The notes under the pieces: generated by a model | The model's database searches: none | What the model saw: only the letters and a program-made list of their open reading frames with translations | What the model was told of the DNA's origin: nothing | Made by a program: the position numbers and the translations under genes | Shown: in pieces, positions 17,205 through 25,430 of the stretch | Layout of the letters: each line of letters opens with the position of its first letter | How positions within the stretch are numbered: position 1 is the stretch's first letter | Origin: CAMAVH01 sp964628235 | Lineage (GTDB): Bacteria > Pseudomonadota > Alphaproteobacteria > SMXQ01 | NCBI GenBank assembly: GCA_964628235.1 | Contig: CAZVLU010000009.1 | Coordinates: 1 to 64,000, forward strand | Direction: 5' to 3' | DNA length: 64,000 bases

Positions 17205-18077
17205 ATGACGGAAGCGGTTCGCGTCTCGCGCCTGCGCAAGACCTTTCGCGGCGGCAAAGTCGCCCTTAACGACGTGTCGCTCTCGGTCCAGCGCGGCGAG
17301 ATGATCGCCCTAATCGGCGCCTCCGGGTCCGGCAAATCCACCCTGCTCCGCCATATCGCCGGCCTCGCCGTCGCCGACCGCGCGCAAAGCGCCTGCGAGA
17401 TCGAGGTGCTCGGTAGCGCAGTGCAAAAAGGCGGCAAGCTGGCGCGCGACATCCGCGCGCTGCGCGGCCGCATCGGCTTCGTCTTTCAGCAATTCAACCT
17501 GGTCGAACGCCTGACCGTCGAGACCAACGTGCTGGTCGGGCTGCTCATCCGCGTGCCGCTGTGGCGCAGCCTGCTGCGTTGGTTCACCAGCGCGGAAAAA
17601 GAGATCGCCTTCAACGCCCTGGCCCGCGTCGGCATCAGCGAATGCTGCCCGCAGCGCGCCGGCACCCTGTCGGGCGGCCAGCAGCAGCGCGCCGCCATCG
17701 CTCGCGCCTTGGTGCAGAAGGCGGAAGTGATCCTCGCCGATGAGCCGATCGCCTCGCTCGATCCCGAATCTTCGCGGCGCGTCATGGAGACGCTGGCGCG
17801 CATCAACCGCGAAGACGGCATCACCGTGCTCGTCTCGCTGCACCAGGTCGGCTACGCGACACGCTACTGCCCGCGCGTCGTCGCGCTGCGCAACGGCGAG
17901 ATCGTGTTCGACGGCCCGAGCGCGGCGATCACGCCGACCCTGCTCAGCGACATCTACGGCTCCGAGATCGACGCGATCGGCGACGAAGAATTCTCCGTCG
18001 ACGACACGCGCCACGCCGCCCGTCCCGCCGCCGCGGCCTTCGCCGACAGCTTGTCCCTCGCCGAGGCGCGCGCCTGA
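17205..18077 (+). CDS. phnC: Phosphonate ABC transporter ATP-binding protein PhnC (system 1)
   Basis: A 290-residue ATPase. Walker A is GASGSGKST, the Q-loop IGFVFQQFNLV, the signature LSGGQQQRAAIARAL, Walker B VILADEPIASLDP and the H-loop VSLHQVG. The sequence between Q-loop and signature (LLIRVPLWRSLLRWFT) is the PhnC-specific insertion that separates it from generic ABC ATPases. It powers phosphonate uptake with the phnD and phnE genes that follow. The ATG at 17205 is preferred because GGGGGAC lies at good distance; an ATG at 17190 is in frame. The PhoB box and PhnF palindrome upstream suggest induction under phosphate starvation. Confidence 0.94.
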   Translation: MTEAVRVSRLRKTFRGGKVALNDVSLSVQRGEMIALIGASGSGKSTLLRHIAGLAVADRAQSACEIEVLGSAVQKGGKLARDIRALRGRIGFVFQQFNLVERLTVETNVLVGLLIRVPLWRSLLRWFTSAEKEIAFNALARVGISECCPQRAGTLSGGQQQRAAIARALVQKAEVILADEPIASLDPESSRRVMETLARINREDGITVLVSLHQVGYATRYCPRVVALRNGEIVFDGPSAAITPTLLSDIYGSEIDAIGDEEFSVDDTRHAARPAAAAFADSLSLAEARA

Positions 18078-18155
18078 CGCGCTCGGCAACCGCGTAAGTC
18101 GCCTACGCCCCTCACTTCGTCAACCCACGCCCCTAACCCTATGCAAGGAGCTTCC

Positions 18156-19211
18156 ATGATCCGCACCACGCTCACGGCTTTCGGCCTGTGCGCCGCCGCC
18201 GCGCTCGCTGCCCCATCGGCCGCGACCGCCCAGCAAATGACCGAAATCAACTTCGGCATCATCTCGACAGAGTCTTCGCAGAACCTGAAAAGCGTCTGGC
18301 AGCCCTTCCTCGCCGATATGGAGAAGAAGACCGGCATGAAGGTGAACGCCTTCTTCGCTCCCGATTATGCCGGCATCATCCAGGCCCAGCGTTTCAAGAA
18401 GGTCGATGTCGCCTGGTACGGCAATAAAGCGGCGATCGAGGCCGTTGACCGCGCCGATGGCGAAGTGTTCGTCCAGAGCGTCGCCGCCAACGGCGACCCG
18501 GGCTACTGGTCGCTCATCTTGACCCACAAGGACCATCCGCTGGCCCAGATGGAGCCGGCAAAGTCGATGGGCGGCGGCGCCAAGTTCGACCCGAACACCT
18601 ACAAGGGCTGCGAGCCCTGCATGGAGATGTTCTACAAGAACGTCGGCAATTACACCTTCGGCAACGGCGATCCGAACTCGACCTCGGGCTTCCTGGTGCC
18701 GGGCTATTACGTCTTCGCCCAGAAGAATCTCGATCCGAAGCAGGCGTTCAAGCGCATGGTCACCGCCAATCACGAGACCAACGCTCTCGCCGTCGCCAAC
18801 AAGCAGGTCGACGCCGCGACGAACAACACCGAATCGGTCGAGCGCATCAAGCAGAACTTCCCGGCGAAATATGAAGAACTGCGGGCCATTTGGATCTCGC
18901 CGCTGATCGCGTCCGACCCGATCGTTTGGCGCAAGGATCTGCCGGCCGACGCCAAGGCCAAGATCAAAAACTTCTTCTTGAGCTATGGCACCACGGGCGT
19001 CGAGAGCGAGAAGAAGACCCTCGCCGCCTTGCAATGGGCGCCCTTCAAGGAATCGAGCAACAAGCAGCTCATTCCGTTCCGCGAGCTCGATCTCGCCGCG
19101 CAGAAGACCAAGCTTGAAGCTTCGAGCATGTCGGCCGCCGACAAAGCCAAGGCGCTTGCCGAAATCGACGCCAAGCTCGCCGCGCTGAGCAAAGAAGCGA
19201 TGACCAACTAG
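18156..19211 (+). CDS. phnD: Phosphonate-binding periplasmic protein PhnD (system 1, E. coli-like)
   Basis: A 351-residue exported binding protein. AAGGAG precedes the ATG at 18156 and the signal peptide ends near ATAQQMTE. It is of the classical PhnD type: VAWYGNKAAIEAVDRA (phosphonate amine-side contact), NSTSGFLVPGYYVFAQ (the Ser/Thr cluster that grips the phosphonate oxygens) and AVANKQVDAATNNTES. E. coli PhnD has broad affinity with best binding of 2-aminoethylphosphonate. The C-terminal ~40 residues form a charged helix (AADKAKALAEIDAKLAAL). The gene lies between phnC and phnE; a strong hairpin separates it from phnE. Confidence 0.95.
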   Translation: MIRTTLTAFGLCAAAALAAPSAATAQQMTEINFGIISTESSQNLKSVWQPFLADMEKKTGMKVNAFFAPDYAGIIQAQRFKKVDVAWYGNKAAIEAVDRADGEVFVQSVAANGDPGYWSLILTHKDHPLAQMEPAKSMGGGAKFDPNTYKGCEPCMEMFYKNVGNYTFGNGDPNSTSGFLVPGYYVFAQKNLDPKQAFKRMVTANHETNALAVANKQVDAATNNTESVERIKQNFPAKYEELRAIWISPLIASDPIVWRKDLPADAKAKIKNFFLSYGTTGVESEKKTLAALQWAPFKESSNKQLIPFRELDLAAQKTKLEASSMSAADKAKALAEIDAKLAALSKEAMTN

Positions 19212-19230
19212 GTCGTTCGACTGCCTGACG

Positions 19231-19267
19231 AACGGGCGGCGCTCCGGCATCTCGGACGCCGCCCGTT
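19231..19267 (+). promoter_or_regulatory. Strong hairpin between phnD and phnE
   Basis: Perfect 11-bp arms AACGGGCGGCG (19231-19241) and CGCCGCCCGTT (19257-19267), with a further TCCGG/TCGGA pairing in the loop. A hairpin at this spot commonly protects the upstream binding-protein message and lowers readthrough into the permease gene, giving more binding protein than permease. Confidence 0.6.
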
Positions 19268-19301
19268 TCACATCAACGCCCTCGCGCAACGGAGACCGAC
19301 G

Positions 19302-20111
19302 ATGACCGACAACGCTCAAGGCCTGCGGGCCGCGCCGACGCCGCCGACAGGCGCGCTGCGCAACTCCTTCATCAAGACCTTGAGCTACGGCGCCGTCGGC
19401 GCGTTCCTGATCTGGAGTTGGCAGGGCGCGGAGATGAACCCGCTCGCGCTGGTCCGCGAGTCTGGCAACATCGCCGAACTGGCCGGCGACTTCTTCCCGC
19501 CGGACTTCACCGAATGGCGTTTCTACCTGCGCGAGATGATCGTGACGCTCCAGCTCGCCGTGTGGGGCACGCTGCTCGCCATCATTCTCGCCGTGCCGTT
19601 CGGCCTGCTCTGCTCGGCCAATATCGCGCCTTGGTGGGTTTACCAGCCGATGCGCCGCCTGATGGACGCTTTCCGCGCCATCAACGAAATGGTCTTCGCC
19701 ATGCTGTTCGTCGTCGCCGTCGGCCTCGGGCCCTTCGCCGGCGTGCTGGCGCTCTTCGTCCACACCACCGGCATTCTCGCCAAACTGTTCTCCGAGGCCG
19801 TCGAATCGATCGATCCTCGCCCGGTCGAAGGCATCCGCGCCACCGGCGCGCTGGCCATCGAAGAGATCATCTTCGGCGTCATCCCCCAGGTCATGCCGCT
19901 GTGGATTTCCTATTCGCTCTATCGCTTCGAATCGAATGTCCGCTCGGCCACCGTGGTCGGCATGGTCGGCGCCGGCGGTATCGGCGTCGTCATGTGGGAG
20001 GGTATCCGCGGCTTCTATTTCGCCCAGACCTGCGCCGTCATCATCATGATCATCGTCACCGTCAGCATCGTCGATCTGATCTCGGCGCAGATCCGCAAAC
20101 GCTTCATATGA
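19302..20111 (+). CDS. phnE: Phosphonate ABC transporter permease PhnE (system 1)
   Basis: A 269-residue inner-membrane permease with about six hydrophobic segments and the ATPase-contacting loop SEAVESIDPRPVEGIRATGA. The middle is typical PhnE: FRAINEMVFAMLFVVAVGLGPFAG and VGMVGAGGIGVVMWEG. GGAGA lies before the ATG. Its stop overlaps the ATG of the acetyltransferase gene (ATGA), so the transporter and the enzyme are made together. It completes a phnC-phnD-phnE set on the plus strand. Confidence 0.95.
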   Translation: MTDNAQGLRAAPTPPTGALRNSFIKTLSYGAVGAFLIWSWQGAEMNPLALVRESGNIAELAGDFFPPDFTEWRFYLREMIVTLQLAVWGTLLAIILAVPFGLLCSANIAPWWVYQPMRRLMDAFRAINEMVFAMLFVVAVGLGPFAGVLALFVHTTGILAKLFSEAVESIDPRPVEGIRATGALAIEEIIFGVIPQVMPLWISYSLYRFESNVRSATVVGMVGAGGIGVVMWEGIRGFYFAQTCAVIIMIIVTVSIVDLISAQIRKRFI

Positions 20112-20614
20112 ACGTGCGAACTGCGGCGGATTTCGCCTTTCGCGCGATGAACGAGGCGGACATCGCCGCAGTCCGCGACCTGCATGCCCGCTCCTTTGCC
20201 GGCTTGGCGGGCGCGCAGCATACGCCAGCGGAAATCGCCGGCCATCTGGCGCTGATCGCAGACGAGCATTACGCCGAGGAATTGCGCCGATGCCATGTCG
20301 GGCTGGCGCTCGACGGCGAGCAAATCGTCGCCACGGCGGGCTGGATCGAAGCTCAGGAGCAGATCGCCACCGCGCGCATCCGCAAGGTCTTCGTAGATCC
20401 CGCCATGGCGCGGCGCGGCCTCGGCAGCCGCATGGTGCGCCGCGCCGAGAGCGAAGCTTTGCGAGCCGGCTATCGCCGTCTGATCGTGCGCGCCAACCTC
20501 AATGCCGTCTCGCTCTATGAAGCGCTCGGCTACATCGCCATAAGCGAAGCGCGCATGGCCACCCCAAACGGGGTCGAACTGCCGGTCGTCATGATGGAGA
20601 AGCCGCTCGGCTGA
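20108..20614 (+). CDS. GNAT-family N-acetyltransferase (PhnO-like role)
   Basis: A 168-residue GNAT-fold enzyme. Motif A with the acetyl-CoA pyrophosphate loop is KVFVDPAMARRGLGSRMV, followed by RLIVRANLNAVSLYEALGY (motif B). Its ATG overlaps the stop of phnE. PhnO of E. coli, which acetylates aminoalkylphosphonates before C-P lyase action, has the same kind of operon position but is shorter, so this is a plausible but unproved functional counterpart. It could also acetylate another amine. A PhoB-like array follows directly and drives phnN. Confidence 0.8.
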   Translation: MNVRTAADFAFRAMNEADIAAVRDLHARSFAGLAGAQHTPAEIAGHLALIADEHYAEELRRCHVGLALDGEQIVATAGWIEAQEQIATARIRKVFVDPAMARRGLGSRMVRRAESEALRAGYRRLIVRANLNAVSLYEALGYIAISEARMATPNGVELPVVMMEKPLG

Positions 20615-20618
20615 CCGG

Positions 20619-20647
20619 CTGACACGTCGCTGTCATGCTCCTGTCCT
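20619..20647 (+). promoter_or_regulatory. Candidate PhoB box (three 11-bp units) before phnN
   Basis: CTGACAC at 20619, CTGTCAT at 20630 and CTGTCCT at 20641 are spaced exactly 11 bp. The last unit abuts an ATG at 20648, which argues that the transcript from this promoter, and the phnN start, lie further downstream. Confidence 0.7.
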
Positions 20648-20683
20648 ATGGTCGGAGCTTATCCACAGACGGATTTTTCGGCT

Positions 20684-21238
20684 TTGCGCGGCATTCTTTT
20701 TCTCGTGGTCGGCCCGAGCGGCGTCGGCAAGGACAGCCTGCTCGATGGCGCGCGCGTCGCCCTGAGCGGCAACAGCCGCTATGCCTTCCCGCAACGGATC
20801 ATCACGCGCCCGGCCGATGCCGGCGGCGAAGCCCACCGCGCGGTCAGCGTTCAAGAGTTTGCCGAGATGCGCGCTGTCGGCGCCTTCGCTCTCGCCTGGT
20901 ACGCCAACGGCTTGGATTACGCCATTCCGGCCGAAATCGATGCCGCGCTCGCCGATGGCCGCCATGTCGTCGTCAACGTCTCGCGCACCATCGTCGATGA
21001 GGCCCGTCGGCGTTATCAGCCGCTGCGCGTGATCGCCGTCACCGCGCCGGCAGACATCGTCGCCGCCCGCCTAGCCGGTCGCGGCCGCGAAAGCGCCGAA
21101 CAGATCGCCGAGCGCCTCGCGCGCGGCGCGCTCGCCTTGCCGGAAGGACCCGATGTCGATGTCGTCGTCAATGACGGCTGCCTTGAGATCGGCATCGCCC
21201 GGATGCTGGCGGCGTTACGCGCGCCGTCTATCGTCTAG
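20684..21238 (+). CDS. phnN: Ribose 1,5-bisphosphate phosphokinase PhnN
   Basis: A P-loop kinase of the guanylate-kinase-like fold that phosphorylates ribose 1,5-bisphosphate to PRPP, the last step of ribose recovery in the C-P lyase pathway. Walker A is GPSGVGKDS and RIITRPADAGGEAH is the conserved substrate-binding block. Two starts are possible: ATG 20648 (196 residues) and TTG 20684 (184 residues). The second is chosen because it gives the family's usual ~185 residues beginning just before the first strand, and because the PhoB-like repeats end exactly where the first would begin. It converges with the DUF1045 gene, 10 bp away. Confidence 0.9.
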   Translation: MRGILFLVVGPSGVGKDSLLDGARVALSGNSRYAFPQRIITRPADAGGEAHRAVSVQEFAEMRAVGAFALAWYANGLDYAIPAEIDAALADGRHVVVNVSRTIVDEARRRYQPLRVIAVTAPADIVAARLAGRGRESAEQIAERLARGALALPEGPDVDVVVNDGCLEIGIARMLAALRAPSIV

Positions 21239-21248
21239 GCCCCCTCGC

Positions 21249-21935
21249 CTAAGCCAGCGGAAAACGCCGCAGCAAGCGGAACGGCGCATCCCGGCGGGTT
21301 TGCGCGAACAGGCAAATCGTGTCGAGGCGCATCGCCTGCGACAGCAGCGGCTTGAGCAACTCAGCCAGCCCCGCTTGTAGCCGCTCGCTCTCCTCACCTG
21401 GCAGCGGATCGGTCAGCGTCATGTGATAGCGGTAATCTTGGAACACGTAAGGGTAGCCCCAGCGGTCGAGATGGTCCGACTGGCGCGTGCTCAGGCCGGC
21501 GCGGCGTTTGGCCACCTGTTCGGGCGTCTCGGGCCGGCGAAATCCGTCGAAGGCCTCCACGCAATCGTTCGCCAGATCGCTGACGGCAGCAATCTCCATC
21601 GCCGGAACCAGGGCAAGAAAGCCGCCGATGCGCGCGAGCGTCAGCGGCAGATCGAAGGCACGGCGCGCGGCGGCGAAATCGGCGAGCGCGGCGGTCAGCT
21701 CATCGGCGCTCTTGCCGGCGGCCAGTTCGAATGGCGCTTTGAAGGTGCCATGAAAGCCATAATGGCGGGCGCGTTTGGTCAAGGCGTCCCAGCGCTCGGT
21801 CGTCAGGCCGGACACGACCGGCGGCGTCATGGCCTGTCCCGACTCGGCGTCATAGCCGAGCCATGCCGCGCCGAAGGCGGCGAGCGCGCTGCCCGCAGGC
21901 GGCGCAGCGTAGAGGGCGTATCGAGCGGCGGTCAT
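21249..21935 (-). CDS. DUF1045 (phosphonate-operon) protein, 2H phosphoesterase-like
   Basis: A 228-residue cytoplasmic protein of the DUF1045/TIGR03223 family, found in phosphonate operons. Two motifs of the 2H phosphoesterase fold are present: His62-x-Thr64 in GFHGTFKAPF and His171-x-Thr173 in YRYHMTLTDPL, about 109 residues apart as in two-lobed 2H enzymes. Such enzymes open cyclic nucleotide or ribose phosphates. No phnP is seen in this island, so this protein is a good candidate for the step that opens 5-phosphoribosyl 1,2-cyclic phosphate. It is the last gene of the phnGHIJKL operon, 7 bp after phnL. The frame is open further upstream, but the ATG at 21935 gives the normal start MTAARYALY. 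Confidence 0.88.
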   Translation of the reverse strand: MTAARYALYAAPPAGSALAAFGAAWLGYDAESGQAMTPPVVSGLTTERWDALTKRARHYGFHGTFKAPFELAAGKSADELTAALADFAAARRAFDLPLTLARIGGFLALVPAMEIAAVSDLANDCVEAFDGFRRPETPEQVAKRRAGLSTRQSDHLDRWGYPYVFQDYRYHMTLTDPLPGEESERLQAGLAELLKPLLSQAMRLDTICLFAQTRRDAPFRLLRRFPLA

Positions 21936-21942
21936 GCGGCGT

Positions 21943-22641
21943 TTAAGCCGCGGCGCGGAATTGGTCCATGTCGAGCAGGCGGGTCGCCACCGCGTCGCGC
22001 ACTTCGAGATCATGGAAAATGCCGATCACGGCAGCGCCCCGCGCCCAAGCGGACTGAATCAACTCGATCACCGTCTGGCGGTTGGCCGCGTCGAGCGACG
22101 CCGTCGGCTCGTCGAGCAGCAACACCGGGAACGGATGGACGAAAACCCGCGCGAGATTGACGCGCTGCTGTTCGCCGCCTGAAAAGGTGCTGGGCGCCAG
22201 ATGCCACAGGCGCTCCGGAATCCGCAGGCGCGTCAGGATCGCTTTCGACGGCGGCAAAGGATCGCCTTTGAAGCCGGCGTTGCGCAGGGTGTCGGCGACG
22301 ATCTCGATCGTCGGCACGCGCGGGATGACGCGCAGGAACTGGCTGACATAGCCGATGGTATTTTTCCGCAACCGCAAAATTTCGCGCGGGCTGGCGCTGG
22401 CGAGATCGATCTCGCCTTCGCCCTGGCGCAGCACCATGCGGCCGGTCTCGGCGCCGTAATTGCCATAGAGCAGCCGCAGCACCGTGCTTTTTCCGATGCC
22501 GGAGGGACCGGACAAAGCGAGACATTCGCCGGCCGCGACCGAGAAGCTGAGCCCCTGCAACACCGGCAGCTTGACGCCGTTCTGCGTATGCAACTGGAAC
22601 GTCTTGGACAGGCCGTCGACGCGGAGCGAGAGATTGTTCAT
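21943..22641 (-). CDS. phnL: C-P lyase accessory ABC-type ATPase PhnL
   Basis: A 232-residue ABC-fold ATPase. Walker A is GPSGIGKST, the Q-loop IGYVSQFLRVIPRV, the signature FSGGEQQRVNLARVF and Walker B VLLLDEPTASLD. The QFLRVIPR stretch after the Q-loop is typical of PhnL. It has no membrane partner; in E. coli PhnL works with the PhnGHIJK complex and is needed for formation of the ribose 1-alkylphosphonate triphosphate. The ATG overlaps the stop of phnK by 4 bp. Confidence 0.95.
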   Translation of the reverse strand: MNNLSLRVDGLSKTFQLHTQNGVKLPVLQGLSFSVAAGECLALSGPSGIGKSTVLRLLYGNYGAETGRMVLRQGEGEIDLASASPREILRLRKNTIGYVSQFLRVIPRVPTIEIVADTLRNAGFKGDPLPPSKAILTRLRIPERLWHLAPSTFSGGEQQRVNLARVFVHPFPVLLLDEPTASLDAANRQTVIELIQSAWARGAAVIGIFHDLEVRDAVATRLLDMDQFRAAA

Positions 22642-23447
22642 GGCGGCAATACCGAGGACACGAGAAGCTGGGTGTAGGGATGCTGCGGATCGTCGAGCAC
22701 GCGGTCGGTCAAACCGCTCTCGACAACTTCGCCGTCTTTCATGACAAGCAAGCGATGGGCGAGCAGGCGCACGACGGCGAGATCATGGGTGACGACGATG
22801 GCCGAAAGGCCGAGATCGCGCACCAGGCCGCGCAGCAAATCGAGCAGACGCGCCTGCACCGAGACGTCGAGACCGCCGGTCGGCTCGTCCATGAAGACGA
22901 GGCGCGGCTTGGTCACCAGCACGCGGGCGATCTGCAGGCGCTGCTGCATGCCGCCGGAAAAGGCGGTCGGCCGATCGTCGAGCCGGTCGGCGGCGATCTC
23001 GACGCGGCCGAGCCAATCGGTCGCCGCGGCGCGAATATTGCCGTAATGACGGTCGCCCACCGCCATCAACCGCTCGCCGACATTGGCGCCGGCGCTGACC
23101 GCCATGCGCAAGCCGTCGCGCGGGTTTTGATGGACGAAGCCCCAGTCGGTGCGCAACAGCAGGCGGCGGTGCGCTTCTGAGGCGCGATAGACGTCGAGCG
23201 GCCCTTCGTGGCGCGTCTCATAGACGACCTCGCCGCCGCTCGGCTCCAACTTGCCCGACAGGCAATTGAGCAGCGTCGATTTACCCGAACCCGACTCGCC
23301 GACGATGCCGAGCACTTCGCCGGGCCATAGATCGAAGCTGATGCCGCGGCAGCCGAGGCGCTGGCCGTAATAGCGCGAAACGTCGCGCACGGTCAGCAGC
23401 GGCAGGTCATTGTCTTGCGAGGCCATATCCCGTTCAAGAGGGCTCAT
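22638..23447 (-). CDS. phnK: C-P lyase accessory ABC-type ATPase PhnK
   Basis: A 269-residue ABC ATPase resembling the oligopeptide-transport ATPases, as PhnK does. Walker A is GESGSGKST, the Q-loop WGFVHQNPRDGLRM, the signature FSGGMQQRLQIARVL and Walker B LVFMDEPTGGLD. The Q-loop block with NPRDGL is characteristic. PhnK docks onto the PhnGHIJ core and its ATP cycle opens the complex. The ATG at 23447 overlaps the phnJ stop (ATGA); a second in-frame ATG at 23426 is possible. A longer upstream frame is only readthrough of the phnJ region. Confidence 0.95.
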   Translation of the reverse strand: MSPLERDMASQDNDLPLLTVRDVSRYYGQRLGCRGISFDLWPGEVLGIVGESGSGKSTLLNCLSGKLEPSGGEVVYETRHEGPLDVYRASEAHRRLLLRTDWGFVHQNPRDGLRMAVSAGANVGERLMAVGDRHYGNIRAAATDWLGRVEIAADRLDDRPTAFSGGMQQRLQIARVLVTKPRLVFMDEPTGGLDVSVQARLLDLLRGLVRDLGLSAIVVTHDLAVVRLLAHRLLVMKDGEVVESGLTDRVLDDPQHPYTQLLVSSVLPP

Positions 23448-24328
23448 TCGGCGGCGCTCCGGCTCATGGCGGCGCCCGGTTCGCGGCGGTCGCGGCAATA
23501 ATCGGTGTCGGAGCAGACATAGAGCCGGCCGCCTTGGTCGTCGGTGACGATCTCGTCGAGAAAGCTCTCGTTCGAACCGCACAGGCCGCAGCTATGGGGC
23601 TGGCGGTCGATGCTGAACGGATGATCCTCGAAATCGAGGCTTTTCACCGGCGTGTAGGGCGGCACGGCGTAGATCCGCTTCTCGCGCCCGGCGCCGAACA
23701 GTTGCAAGGCCGGCATGCGGTCCATCTTCGGATTGTCGAACTTCGGGATCGGCGACGGCGCCATGACGTAGCGGCCGTTGACCAGCACCGGATAATCGTA
23801 GGATGTCGTGATGCGGCCGTGGCGCGCGATGTCCTCATAGAGCTTCACATGCATGACGCCATATTCCGACAGCGCGTGCATTTTCTGCGTCTCGGTTTCG
23901 CGTGGCTCGAGGTAACGCAAAGGCTCGGGCATCGGCACCTGATAGACGATGATCTGGTCGTCGCGCAGCGGCGTCTCGGGGATGCGGTGGCGCGTCTGGA
24001 TGACGCTGGCGTCCACCGTGCGCTCGGTCATGGCGACGCCGGCGGTGCGGTTGAAGAAGCGGCGGATCGAGACGGCGTTGGTCGTGTCGTCGGCGCCCTG
24101 GTCGATCACTTTCAGCGTATCGTCCGAACCGACGATGGCGGCGGTGATCTGCATGCCGCCGGTGCCCCAGCCATAGGCTAGCGGCATCTCACGGCTGCCG
24201 AAGGCGACCTGATAGCCGGGGATCGCCACAGCTTTCAGAATCGTGCGGCGGATCATCCGTTTCGTCTGTTCGTCGAGATAAGCGAAATTGTAGCCGGCGA
24301 CACCGATTTGTTCGTCACGCTGCGTCAT
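23444..24328 (-). CDS. phnJ: Carbon-phosphorus lyase catalytic subunit PhnJ
   Basis: A 294-residue radical-SAM enzyme that cleaves the C-P bond of ribose 1-alkylphosphonate 5-phosphate, giving the alkane and a 1,2-cyclic ribose phosphate. The iron-sulfur/catalytic cysteines are at residues 247, 250, 272 and 278 (CGLC, then LYVCSDTDYC), exactly the C-x2-C-x21-C-x5-C spacing of PhnJ. The glycine that carries the protein radical is in AIPGYQV (about Gly38). All key residues are intact. It overlaps phnI by 14 bp and phnK by 4 bp, so stoichiometric expression is likely. Confidence 0.97.
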   Translation of the reverse strand: MTQRDEQIGVAGYNFAYLDEQTKRMIRRTILKAVAIPGYQVAFGSREMPLAYGWGTGGMQITAAIVGSDDTLKVIDQGADDTTNAVSIRRFFNRTAGVAMTERTVDASVIQTRHRIPETPLRDDQIIVYQVPMPEPLRYLEPRETETQKMHALSEYGVMHVKLYEDIARHGRITTSYDYPVLVNGRYVMAPSPIPKFDNPKMDRMPALQLFGAGREKRIYAVPPYTPVKSLDFEDHPFSIDRQPHSCGLCGSNESFLDEIVTDDQGGRLYVCSDTDYCRDRREPGAAMSRSAAE

Positions 24329-25427
24329 CGGCCGCCTCCTTGGATGCCGCGCGGGCCGCGACCTTGGCGCGCATGTCGCGCACCGACAGCAGCTCGGACT
24401 GGAAATCGATGTAATGCGGCAATTTCAAATGCTGCACGAAACCGGAGGCTTCGACGCTGTCGGAATGGGCCAGCACGAATTCTTCGTCCTGCGCCGGGGC
24501 GGTAATGTCTTCGCCCAATTCCGTGGCGCGCAAGGCGCGGTCGCACAGCGCCATGGCCATGGCCTTGCGCTCGCAATAGCCGAACGTCAGGCCATAGCCG
24601 CGCGTGAACTGCGGCGGCTTGTCGGCCGAACCTTTGAACTGCGTGATCATCTGGCACTCGGTGACGGTGATGTCGCCGATCTCGACGGCGAAGCCCAGTT
24701 CCTCCGGCTCGATGCTCACGGCGATGTCGCCCATGCGGATCTCGCCGGCGAACGGATGGTTGCGGCCGTAGCCGCGCTGCGTCGAATAGGCCATCGACAG
24801 CAAGAAACCCTCGTCGCCACGGGCTAGGTTCTGCAGGCGCACATCGCGCGACGCGGGAAAGCGCAGCGGTTCGCGCGTCAAGTCGCCGGGCGCTTGTCCG
24901 TCGAGCTCGCCGTCGCCTTCGATCAACCCCTCGTGGCCGAGAATATCGGTGATGCGCGGCAAGGACGCGGCGTCCGCCAAGGGCGCGGCGTCAGCTTGAC
25001 CGACAGTCTCTGAGGAAACTTCGTCCATCAGCGCGAAATCGAGCAGGCGATGGCTGTAATCGAAACTCGGCCCGAGGATTTGCCCGCCCGGAATGTCCTT
25101 GAAGGTCGCCGAAATGCGCCGGCGCACCGTCATAGCCGTCGTCTCCAGCGGCGCGGTGACGCCAAAGCGCGGCAACGTGGTGCGATAGGCGCGCAGCAAG
25201 AACACCGCTTCGAACAAATCTCCACACGCTTGCTTGATCGCGAGGGCCGCCAAATCGGCGTCGTAGAGCGAGCCTTCGCACATGACGCGATCGACCGCCA
25301 GACGCATCTGCTGCTTGATCTGCGCCACTGAAAGCTCCGGCACGACGGGATCGCCGCGCCGTTCGCGCGCGAGCTGCTCGAGCGACGCGTCGATCGCCTG
25401 TTCGCCGCCTTTGACCGCGACATACAT
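24315..25427 (-). CDS. phnI: C-P lyase complex subunit PhnI
   Basis: A 370-residue core subunit. PhnI, with PhnG, PhnH and PhnL, replaces adenine of ATP by the phosphonate to form ribose 1-alkylphosphonate 5-triphosphate; alone it acts as a nucleosidase. The start MYVAVKGGEQAIDAS and the blocks GSLYDADLAALAIKQACGDLFEAVFLLRAYR and GYGRNHPFAGEIRMGD (both quoted in part, each a PhnI hallmark) are diagnostic. GGAGG precedes the ATG and only 3 bp separate it from the phnH stop. Confidence 0.96.
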   Translation of the reverse strand: MYVAVKGGEQAIDASLEQLARERRGDPVVPELSVAQIKQQMRLAVDRVMCEGSLYDADLAALAIKQACGDLFEAVFLLRAYRTTLPRFGVTAPLETTAMTVRRRISATFKDIPGGQILGPSFDYSHRLLDFALMDEVSSETVGQADAAPLADAASLPRITDILGHEGLIEGDGELDGQAPGDLTREPLRFPASRDVRLQNLARGDEGFLLSMAYSTQRGYGRNHPFAGEIRMGDIAVSIEPEELGFAVEIGDITVTECQMITQFKGSADKPPQFTRGYGLTFGYCERKAMAMALCDRALRATELGEDITAPAQDEEFVLAHSDSVEASGFVQHLKLPHYIDFQSELLSVRDMRAKVAARAASKEAADDAA

Positions 25428-25430
25428 GGC

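Noticed and set aside
20648..20683. ATG at 20648 as the phnN start
   Set aside because: It abuts the last PhoB-like repeat, has no ribosome site and adds 12 residues before the usual first strand. It is kept only as an alternative.
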